In this document: positions 1 to 5,678 of the stretch, one piece after another | How the letters are laid out: the number at the start of each line of letters is the position of its first letter | Numbering within the stretch: the first letter of the stretch is position 1 | DNA from: F1-120-MAGs238 sp964484185 | Lineage (GTDB): Bacteria; Planctomycetota; Phycisphaerae; Phycisphaerales; UBA1924 | DNA length: 5,882 bases | NCBI GenBank assembly: GCA_964484185.1 | Contig: CAZAEQ010000086.1 | Coordinates: 1 to 5,882, forward strand | Reading direction: 5' to 3' | The notes under the pieces: model-generated | Told to the model about the DNA's origin: nothing | Seen by the model: only the letters and a program-made list of their open reading frames with translations | Database searches by the model: none | Made by a program: the position numbers and the translations under genes

Positions 1-402
1 CGGATGCACGTCCCGCGTGGGCTGCTGTCGGGACTTACACGTGAATGTGCCATGGGTCTCGGTCACCGCCGCGGTGTTGTACAGCACACCGCGCATCTCG
101 CGTTCTTACACTGGGACGATCATGACCATGTTGTATTTTTGGGCGTACTTGGACATGAGGTCGCATGTTGGTCCCGGCACTTCTTCTGCGGCCTCGTACC
201 AGCGGGGATCCTGACTGGGGCAGAAATATGGGCCGTTGAAGATCTCTTGCAAGCAGAGAATCTGCACACCTTTTTTCCCGGCATCTTCAATAAACGGAAT
301 GTGCTTGTCGACCATCGCCTTCTGGATGTCGGCGACAGAACGCTTCTCATCGTTGAGCGGATTACTGCACTGAATGAGGCCACATCGGACAATCTTGCTC
401 AT
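1..402 (-). pseudogene. Beta-ureidopropionase-like nitrilase-family gene, N-terminal part, interrupted by an in-frame stop
   Basis: The intact part encodes 98 residues from an ATG at 402, with AGGTGA about 7 bases upstream; a GTG at 411 is possible but has a poorer ribosome site. The protein opens MSKIVRCGLIQCSNP and carries LCLQEIFNGPYF, with the expected nitrilase catalytic Glu at residue 53. It then reads MVMIVPV and meets TAA at 108-106, where relatives usually have Tyr before ERE. The same frame continues with EREMRGVLYNTAAV and a GTF motif, then degrades near position 1: the usual GKYRKxHIP segment appears as CKSRQQPTR, with Gln at the expected catalytic Lys. The active-site Cys region lies outside the window. 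Known family role: hydrolysis of N-carbamoyl-beta-alanine, the last step of reductive pyrimidine breakdown, which fits its place 21 bp after preA. Inference: nonfunctional as read, or affected by base errors at a sequence edge. Confidence 0.75.
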
Positions 403-423
403 GCTGATCACCTGTAGAAAACG

Positions 424-1701
424 CTAATGCGATCCTTTTTTCGGACGCAGGGGTTTGCCCTGTTCAACTGCTTCATTCCACGTTGCTGAAGTGTAACCGT
501 TGTTGACCTGAACCATGGAAATGCAGTCTTGCACCGGACAGACAATCTGACAGAGGTTGCAGCCCACGCACTCGGATTCGTCGATCACAGGTACGTTGAT
601 CTCGGTTTTGGCTGTGCTGGGATGAATGCACTGGTGCGCCCCATCGTGGCACGCTGTGACGCACAGATGGCAACCGATGCACTTGTCAGCATCGATCTTG
701 GCGACCGTCTCATAGTTCAGATCGAGATCGCCCCATTCGCTGAACCCAGGGATTGCCTTGCCGACCATCTGATCGATTGTGGCAAATCCCTTAGCGGTCA
801 TGTATTCGCTGAGACCCTCGTTCATGTCTTCAACGATTCTGAACCCGCGCAGCATGACTTCGGTGCAGACTTGCACCGATGTTGAACCAAGAAGAATGAA
901 CTCAACCGCATCGCGCCAATTGCAGATGCCGCCGATTCCGCTGATTGGCAGGCCGAAGTCCTTGTGGCGAGCCAGAGCTGCGACCATGTGCAGGGCAATC
1001 GGCTTCACCGCTGCACCGCAATAGCCGCCATTGGTGCTGAGATTCCCAACTCGGGGCTCTGGGACGAACCGATCGATGTCCACGCCGATGATGCTCTTAA
1101 TTGTGTTGATCAGGGAGACGCCATCTGCCCCGCCGCGTTTGGCGGCCATTCCGTGCGGCAAGATATCCGACACATTCGGCGTCAATTTCACCAACACCGG
1201 TATCGTCGAGAACTCCCGCGCCCATCCGGTAATGCGTTCATTGATCTTTGGCTCCTGCCCCACTGCTGAACCCATGCCGCGTTCGCACATGCCGTGCGGG
1301 CAACCGAAGTTCAGTTCGATGCCATCGGCCCCGCTGTCAATGGTCTGCTTGATGATGTCGCGCCATTCATCGCGTGTCTCCACCATCAGCGACACAACTA
1401 CCGCGTTCTTTGGAAACAGTTTCTTGGTCTCGCGGATCTCGCGAAAGTTGATCTCGAGCGAGCGATCTGTGATCAACTCGATGTTATTAAAACCCGCACC
1501 TTGTACGCCGCGGATGGTGGTTGCGCCAAAGCGGCTTGACACATTTTGAATCGGCACACCCAATGTCTTCCACACTGCGCCACCCCAGCCCGCTCCAAAC
1601 GCGCGCTGAATCTGAAGTCCCGAATTTGCCGGTGGCGCAGATGCGAGCCAGAAAGGATTCGGCGACTTGATGCCTGCGCAGTTTGTAGAGAGATCAGGCA
1701 T
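424..1701 (-). CDS. preA: NAD-dependent dihydropyrimidine dehydrogenase subunit PreA
   Basis: The product is 425 residues from the ATG at 1701, chosen because GGGAG sits five bases upstream; a GTG two codons earlier is less well placed. The FMN-binding TIM barrel fills about residues 1-320, with the family signatures SPNPFWLASAPP near the start, WGGAVWKTLG, NFGCPHGM near 131-138, KLTPNVSD, GGADGVSLINT and PISGIGG. The C-terminus has two CxxCxxCxxxC motifs, at Cys 341/344/347/351 and Cys 378/381/384/388, which would bind two 4Fe-4S clusters. With PreT it forms the cytosolic enzyme that interconverts uracil or thymine and the 5,6-dihydropyrimidines. The start overlaps the preT stop by 8 bases, so translation is probably coupled. 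Length and domain order are normal for the family. In the catalytic loop, Cys139 is in GMCERGMG, and the position of the mammalian catalytic Cys (GLACGQ) is Val here (GSAVGQ). Confidence 0.95.
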   Translation of the reverse strand: MPDLSTNCAGIKSPNPFWLASAPPANSGLQIQRAFGAGWGGAVWKTLGVPIQNVSSRFGATTIRGVQGAGFNNIELITDRSLEINFREIRETKKLFPKNAVVVSLMVETRDEWRDIIKQTIDSGADGIELNFGCPHGMCERGMGSAVGQEPKINERITGWAREFSTIPVLVKLTPNVSDILPHGMAAKRGGADGVSLINTIKSIIGVDIDRFVPEPRVGNLSTNGGYCGAAVKPIALHMVAALARHKDFGLPISGIGGICNWRDAVEFILLGSTSVQVCTEVMLRGFRIVEDMNEGLSEYMTAKGFATIDQMVGKAIPGFSEWGDLDLNYETVAKIDADKCIGCHLCVTACHDGAHQCIHPSTAKTEINVPVIDESECVGCNLCQIVCPVQDCISMVQVNNGYTSATWNEAVEQGKPLRPKKGSH

Positions 1702-3007
1702 GCACACTCCCTGACAGGAATTCGTGAATGGCGTGGGCGGCAGCTTTGCCTTCGGCGGCGGCGTTTACAACTTCTTTACCGCCATTGGCACAATCGCCAC
1801 CGGCGAAGAAGCCTTTACGCCCGGTGCGGCCCCTCGCATCCGTCACGATGCGGCCGCGATCCAAGGTGATTCCAGCAGTTTTCGCAAGCATGGTCCCGAG
1901 CTTGGATTGACCGATAGCGACGAGAGCGAGATCCGCTTTGACAGTAGATTCTGAGCCCGCAATGGGTTGCCGCTGTGCATCGAGCCCTATGCACCGAACG
2001 CGCTCGAGCTTTCCCGACCCTTCAAATGCTGTGGGCAATGACTGCCACTGGGCAACAACTCCCTCATCCTTGGCGGCGGACCACTCGTGCTGATAGCCTG
2101 ACATTGAGCTTTCTGTGCCGCGATAGATCATGGTTACTTGCGGAACTCCCAGGCCGCGGAGTTCACGCACGGCATCGAGCGCGGTGTTGCCCCCCCCCAC
2201 TACCACAGCCGAGCGCACCTCCTTCATCGACAGCTTCTGCAATTTCATGCGCTCGATCCAGTCGACTGCGCCGAACACTCCGGGAAGGTCTTCGCCGGGA
2301 ATCCCAAGCGATGAATCTGAGCCCAGGCCAGCGCCGAAGAACACCGCATCGTGCTGAGTTTCGAGTTGCTCGAGAGAGATATCGGTTCCGACCGCGATGC
2401 CGGTTCTAGTTTCTATGCCGCCGATCCTGAGGATCCACTCAACTTCCTCAACTGCCCGATCGGCTCGCATCTTGTACGGCGCGACACCAGAACTATTGAG
2501 ACCACCGAGCGTGGCTCGTTTTTCGTAGATTGTGCAGCGGTGACCCATGCGGCGAAGTTCATGTGCGGCGGCGAGACTTGCGGGCCCCGCTCCGACGAGC
2601 CCGACAGATTTGCCGGTGTCCGGGCCGGCTTCGAAGAAGCGCCAGCCGCGTTCAAATGCGAGGTCGGTGGAATATCGCTGCAGTTTGCCGATTTGGATTG
2701 GCGGTGCATCTTTGTGGTTGTAGACACATGCGCCGACACAGAGAACTTCAACCGGACAGACGCGTGCACAACTCATTCCCAGGATGTTGGCATCGAAAAT
2801 GGTGCGAGCGGAGCCTTTGATGTTGTCTGTGGAAATCTTGCGGATGAACTGGGGAATATCGATGCGCGTCGGGCAGGCGTTGATACACGGTGCATCGGTG
2901 CAGAAGAGGCAGCGATTTGCCTCAGCGATCGCCTGGTCGCGCGAGAGCGGGAGCTTGTAGTCTTTGAAGACAGATTCGGATCGATCCAGAGGCAGGCTGT
3001 CCGCCAT
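1694..3007 (-). CDS. preT: NAD-dependent dihydropyrimidine dehydrogenase subunit PreT
   Basis: The product is 437 residues from the ATG at 3007, which has GGAGG four bases upstream; an 18-codon upstream extension to 3061 looks noncoding and approaches the tRNA. This is a GltD-like flavoprotein. The N-terminal Fe-S domain has Cys 33/36/41/45 (CLFCTDAPCINACPT) and Cys 80/84/90/94 (CARVCPVEVLCVGAC). The FAD-binding GAGPAS motif is at about 139-144, the NADPH-binding GGGNTA motif at about 271-276, and the C-terminal FAD-contact GGDCANGGKEVV segment at about 403-414. It accepts electrons from NAD(P)H and passes them through Fe-S clusters to PreA. It overlaps preA by 8 bases. A nine-G run lies inside the GGGNTA codons. 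GltD itself is a paralogue to consider, but the adjacent preA and the IDIPQFI and LQRY segments favour PreT. Confidence 0.93.
   Translation of the reverse strand: MADSLPLDRSESVFKDYKLPLSRDQAIAEANRCLFCTDAPCINACPTRIDIPQFIRKISTDNIKGSARTIFDANILGMSCARVCPVEVLCVGACVYNHKDAPPIQIGKLQRYSTDLAFERGWRFFEAGPDTGKSVGLVGAGPASLAAAHELRRMGHRCTIYEKRATLGGLNSSGVAPYKMRADRAVEEVEWILRIGGIETRTGIAVGTDISLEQLETQHDAVFFGAGLGSDSSLGIPGEDLPGVFGAVDWIERMKLQKLSMKEVRSAVVVGGGNTALDAVRELRGLGVPQVTMIYRGTESSMSGYQHEWSAAKDEGVVAQWQSLPTAFEGSGKLERVRCIGLDAQRQPIAGSESTVKADLALVAIGQSKLGTMLAKTAGITLDRGRIVTDARGRTGRKGFFAGGDCANGGKEVVNAAAEGKAAAHAIHEFLSGSVHA
2190..2198 (-). repeat. Nine-G homopolymer inside preT
   Basis: Nine consecutive C on the plus strand read as gtG GGG GGG GGC in preT and encode the glycines of the NADPH-binding GGGNTA motif. 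A slip of one base would shift the frame about 270 codons into a 437-codon gene. The frame is intact as given. Confidence 0.9.
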
Positions 3008-3038
3008 GATCCCTCCGCTCGCCACGAACAAACCGCAC

Positions 3039-3052
3039 GCGGACACATCCGC
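3039..3052 (-). other. Small stem-loop in the tRNA-preT gap
   Basis: On the minus strand GCGGA-TGTG-TCCGC forms a perfect 5-bp stem with a 4-base loop, 32 bases upstream of the preT ATG and 11 bases past the tRNA end. It is followed by GTGCGGTTTGTT, which is not a good U-tract, so termination there would be weak at most. It could serve as a tRNA 3' processing boundary or a weak attenuator; this is inference. Confidence 0.3.
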
Positions 3053-3063
3053 AACAAACAAAA

Positions 3064-3137
3064 TGCCGAAGGGCGGACTCGAACCGCCGACCTGAGCGTT
3101 ATGAATGCTCCGCTCTAACCAGCTGAGCTACTTCGGC
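3064..3137 (-). tRNA. tRNA with CAU anticodon, probably elongator tRNA-Met
   Basis: The 74-base cloverleaf folds fully. The acceptor GCCGAAG pairs with CTTCGGC, followed by discriminator A. The D arm is GCTC-AGCTGGTTA-GAGC and the T arm is GGCGG-TTCGAGT-CCGCC. The anticodon loop TTCATAA places CAU at 3103-3101. CCA is not encoded. The paired G1-C72 and the lack of three G-C pairs in the anticodon stem exclude the initiator. The anticodon stem GAGCA/CGCTC has one A-C mismatch next to the loop (3106 and 3098). CAU is also used by tRNA-Ile2 after lysidine modification, and sequence alone does not fully settle this. Its own promoter lies just upstream, and preT follows 56 bases downstream on the same strand. 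Confidence 0.93.
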
Positions 3138-3154
3138 TACGAAATACGGGGGGA

Positions 3155-3183
3155 AGTATAGCCGGTTCTGGGTGGAATGCCAA
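3155..3183 (-). promoter_or_regulatory. Sigma70-type promoter for the tRNA, possibly also the pre operon
   Basis: On the minus strand a -35 box TTGGCA (3183-3178) is followed by exactly 17 bases and a -10 box TATACT (3160-3155). Transcription would begin near 3148, about ten bases before the mature tRNA 5' end, the usual arrangement for a tRNA gene. A C/G-rich stretch follows the -10 box. No other promoter was found before preT, so readthrough into preT-preA is plausible. Confidence 0.75.
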
Positions 3184-3201
3184 ACGAAAGCCTTTTGGCG
3201 G

Positions 3202-3219
3202 CCCATAAATACTGATGGG
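3202..3219 (-). other. Inverted repeat after the ankyrin gene, possible weak terminator
   Basis: CCCAT-CAGTATTT-ATGGG on the minus strand gives a perfect 5-bp stem with an 8-base loop, about 50 bases after the ankyrin gene stop and just before the tRNA -35 box. It is followed by a short GCC-AAAA-GGC stem and TTTCGTTT, not a clean U-tract. It may separate the two transcription units, but the evidence is weak. Confidence 0.25.
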
Positions 3220-3267
3220 GCAGGATGCTAGGAATATTTGGTTCTGGCAGACGTGGAATGGGTGATT

Positions 3268-4080
3268 TCAAATCTTTCGAGTGGCGAAGACCAGCCAGGT
3301 AGCCTCGACTACTTCGATTCGAGTGGCGGCGTTGTCCTGGACAGTAAAAGACACCTTTACATTTGGAGCCCCCACTGGATGAAAGGTGTGATCGCCAGTG
3401 CGAATGAGTCGGCAATCGCCGCCGGTACCGGCTTTCACCGCGAGGCCGAACCGAGTCTGGCTCACCGTCACCGGCTCGCCAGTCTCGCGCAGGTAGGTCC
3501 CAAGATACGACTTCATTTCCTCAGGAGTCAGCGGGGCCTTTGAATCGTCATCTGCGCCGGGGTAAGCCTTCAGCATTTCGGCGAGTTCTGCGTTTTCGCC
3601 GGCAGTCGCGTGGGCGGTGAGCGCGATGCCGTGAGGGCCGCGGGTTTTTGCGAGTGCGGGCATGGCTTTGAGCATCGCCGCGACGGTGTCGTTCATTCCC
3701 AGCATGGCGGCGGCGAAGATATCAAGTCTTGCTCCGTTTTCGAGGAGCAGGTTGGCGATGTCTTTGTTGCCGACGTGAGATGCTGCGCCCAGTGCACTTT
3801 CCCAGTCTCCATAGCCCCAGTCGTAGCTTGCTTTGGCGAGCGCTGGGTGGGCGGTCAAGAGTTCTTTGACTCTGGCGAGGTTGCGATGAGACGCCCCCAC
3901 TATTTCGCGGACGAGCGCAGGGTCTTGTTGAGGGAAACCGGGCCAGGAGTTTTCTGGAATGGAAGGTCTGGAATCTGCGGGTTTATCGATGGTGGCAGAA
4001 CAGATAGCGCTGGATGCCAAAACGCCTACGCAAGCGGCGGAAGTTTGCAGGAATGCGCGGCGGTCGGTGGCGGAAGTCAT
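3268..4080 (-). CDS. Tat-exported ankyrin-repeat protein with a C-terminal beta-rich domain
   Basis: The product is 270 residues from an ATG at 4080; no strong Shine-Dalgarno is seen. The N-terminus has a twin-arginine signal (TDRRAFLQ, Arg7-Arg8), a hydrophobic run at about 13-28 and a likely cleavage after CSA near residue 29. Cys27 does not sit in a proper lipobox. Residues about 64-175 are three to four degenerate ankyrin-like helical repeats, for example LARVKELLTAHPALAK, DIANLLLENGARLDIF and DTVAAMLKAMPALAK. Residues about 184-268 form a separate segment starting LTPEEMKSYLGTYLRE and rich in predicted beta strands; it resembles the small C-terminal domains (DUF3471-like) found on exported beta-lactamase-type proteins, but I am not certain of that family. 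It would act outside the cytoplasm, probably as a binding protein. Substrate and partners are unknown. It is flanked by gaps of about 130 and 160 bases, so is probably its own unit. Confidence 0.85.
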   Translation of the reverse strand: MTSATDRRAFLQTSAACVGVLASSAICSATIDKPADSRPSIPENSWPGFPQQDPALVREIVGASHRNLARVKELLTAHPALAKASYDWGYGDWESALGAASHVGNKDIANLLLENGARLDIFAAAMLGMNDTVAAMLKAMPALAKTRGPHGIALTAHATAGENAELAEMLKAYPGADDDSKAPLTPEEMKSYLGTYLRETGEPVTVSQTRFGLAVKAGTGGDCRLIRTGDHTFHPVGAPNVKVSFTVQDNAATRIEVVEATWLVFATRKI

Positions 4081-4091
4081 GATTCTGGTCT

Positions 4092-4118
4092 CGTTTGTTA
4101 GCTTGCTTGAAGCAAACG
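4092..4118 (-). other. Inverted repeat just upstream of the ankyrin gene
   Basis: CGTTTG and CAAACG form a 6-bp inverted repeat around a 15-base spacer, 12 to 38 bases before the ankyrin start. A competing palindrome, TTGCTT-G-AAGCAA, overlaps one arm. The position suits an operator or an mRNA hairpin near the ribosome site, but there is no direct evidence of function. Confidence 0.3.
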
Positions 4119-4191
4119 CGATGTGGCAAACTACTTAGACGCAGAGCAAAGCTACTACCGTCAAGGAATTCCGGAGATTCGGCGCGTTGGA

Positions 4192-4208
4192 TGCACTTTG
4201 AGAGTGCA
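4192..4208 (-). other. Stem-loop after the MmgE/PrpD gene
   Basis: TGCACT-CTCAA-AGTGCA is a perfect 6-bp stem with a 5-base loop, 33 bases beyond the TAA of the MmgE/PrpD gene. The following sequence, TCCAACGCG, is not a U-tract, so it is not a typical intrinsic terminator. It may protect the mRNA 3' end or contribute to termination. Confidence 0.35.
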
Positions 4209-4241
4209 AGGGATTGATGCAACAACTACGCGGAGGCCGTC

Positions 4242-5678
4242 TTACTTCACAGTCAGCGGAAGCAGTGTTCGCACGCTTGCGAGATTTTCCATTGAGAGAA
4301 TCGCTTGCGCGAGCGTGTCGCATTTCTGTTTGCCGATGACGCTGTCGCCCAGTGCGTGGAATTTCACACCGATTTCTTCTTCGGTCATCGGGTCGCGCGG
4401 GTCGCCCTTGGGGACATCGACGCGTTTTGTGTAGCTCTTGCCGCTGGTTGTGGTGATTGTGACCTGGCTGGGCTGGAACTTGGGGAAGAGGGCTTCGAAT
4501 TCCTGATTGGCGACGACTTTGACCTTATCCATCACCGGGATGAGCGACTTGTCCATGACGCGCTCTTCTTTGAATTGCAGCGGCGTGACCATGCCATCGA
4601 TGAGGCCGGCAGCCATGCAATACGGGAGCGAGTGGTCGGCGGTTTCTTTGGAATCGGGGCGATATTTGTGAGGATCGCCGAGGATATCTGCAGCGCGGGC
4701 GATGACTTCGACCTTGATTTCGGTGACATCTGCTGGCTTGATGTTGTTTTCTTTGACGCACTTCATCATGGCCGTGAGCGGGGCGTGGCTGAGGGCTTCG
4801 ATGGGGAAAGACTTCATGCCGCAATCGAGGATGCGATAGTGGTCTTTTGCTGTCGTGGGCAGGCCGTTGATGAGGATGTCGGTGTCAAACTTTGCGGGTG
4901 CGCCTTTGTATTGCACGTGGCCGAAGACTGCGTAGAGACCTTCTTTGCCGTCGATCATGTGCTCGGGGCCGGAATAGCCCTTTTTGGCGAGGAGCGCGGA
5001 TTCGACACCCATGCGTGTTGCCCAGGGGTCGACCGTGTTTTTCATGTTAGTGAGTTTGCCAGCCGTGACCGCACCGGGTGTGAACGTGCGGCTGGCGCAG
5101 ATGCCGATGGCCTGGACCATTTGATCGACGGTGAGATTGAGCACGCGGCCGGCGGCGATCGGCGCGGCAAAAGCTGTGAGCGTTGCGTGATGCCAGCCGT
5201 ATTCGCGGATTCCGGGGAGGCCGAATTCGCAGAGCCGTTGTTCGACTTCGTAGGCGATGATGGTGGCGAGGAGGAGATCTTTGCCAGAAAGATTTAGGTA
5301 TTCGCAGAGGGCGAGGGGACCGGCGATGATGTCGGATGGATGGCAGGGGTCGGCCTTCCAGTAGATGTCGTTGTAGTCCATCGCGCGGATCATGTGGTTG
5401 TTGATGAACGCGGCATCGACCGGGTTGGTTTTGAAACCGGAGACGAAGCAGGTGCAGGGGCCGTTGTTGGCTGGCGCCATTTCGCGATGGTGTGCGAGGA
5501 GGATGTGGGCATCTTCCTGCTGACTGCCGCCGAGGCCGCAGCCGAGTGAGTCGTACCAGAACATTTTGGCGCGTTGAATCGCGGCTGGAGAAATGTGTTC
5601 GTACTTCAGGCCGCAGGCCCACTGGGCGAGTGTGTGGGAGAGGTATTTTTTGTTGGGGTCGGTTGGTGCGTGGGCCAT
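4242..5678 (-). CDS. MmgE/PrpD family protein (2-methylcitrate dehydratase / aconitate decarboxylase superfamily)
   Basis: The product is 478 residues from the ATG at 5678, chosen because AGGAG lies seven bases upstream; a 16-codon extension to 5726 has no such site. The length fits the family (about 450-500). The N-terminal helical domain has the family signature MDYND at about 100-104 followed by CHPSD, with His113 at the usual active-site position, then GWHHAT with His163/His164. Lys213 (TNMKNT) and Lys289 (CGMKSFP) match positions of the conserved family lysines. The C-terminal lid domain has HSLPYCMAAGLIDG near 349 and the typical ending GDPRDPMTEEEIGVKF near 425-440. Known members dehydrate 2-methylcitrate or decarboxylate cis-aconitate, and many are of unknown substrate. 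No propionate genes (prpB, prpC) are in the window, so the substrate cannot be named. It is cytoplasmic, with no signal peptide seen. Confidence 0.9.
   Translation of the reverse strand: MAHAPTDPNKKYLSHTLAQWACGLKYEHISPAAIQRAKMFWYDSLGCGLGGSQQEDAHILLAHHREMAPANNGPCTCFVSGFKTNPVDAAFINNHMIRAMDYNDIYWKADPCHPSDIIAGPLALCEYLNLSGKDLLLATIIAYEVEQRLCEFGLPGIREYGWHHATLTAFAAPIAAGRVLNLTVDQMVQAIGICASRTFTPGAVTAGKLTNMKNTVDPWATRMGVESALLAKKGYSGPEHMIDGKEGLYAVFGHVQYKGAPAKFDTDILINGLPTTAKDHYRILDCGMKSFPIEALSHAPLTAMMKCVKENNIKPADVTEIKVEVIARAADILGDPHKYRPDSKETADHSLPYCMAAGLIDGMVTPLQFKEERVMDKSLIPVMDKVKVVANQEFEALFPKFQPSQVTITTTSGKSYTKRVDVPKGDPRDPMTEEEIGVKFHALGDSVIGKQKCDTLAQAILSMENLASVRTLLPLTVK

Noticed and set aside
404..412. 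AGGTGATCA before the nitrilase-family start, matching the core of the 5842-5873 repeats
   Set aside because: The AGGTGA part is explained as the Shine-Dalgarno site, and a single copy inside an operon gap is weak evidence for an operator.
4..417. 137-codon plus-strand open frame opposite the broken nitrilase-family gene
   Set aside because: The minus-strand reading has conserved family motifs, including after the stop; the plus-strand product has none.
3039..3052. Stem-loop between tRNA and preT as an intrinsic terminator
   Set aside because: The stem has only 5 bp and is followed by GTGCGG rather than a U-tract, so I list it only as a stem-loop.
2351..3118. 255-codon plus-strand open frame opposite preT
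   Set aside because: It lies opposite conserved Fe-S and FAD motifs of PreT and runs into the tRNA, with no recognisable domain.
3610..4101. 163-codon plus-strand open frame opposite the ankyrin gene
   Set aside because: It is antisense to a supported gene with a signal peptide and repeats, and has no domain of its own.
4305..5297. 330-codon plus-strand open frame opposite the MmgE/PrpD gene
   Set aside because: It is antisense to a gene with clear family motifs, and its product is rich in Asp, Glu, Val, Phe and Cys without recognisable domains. It reflects codon bias of the opposite strand.
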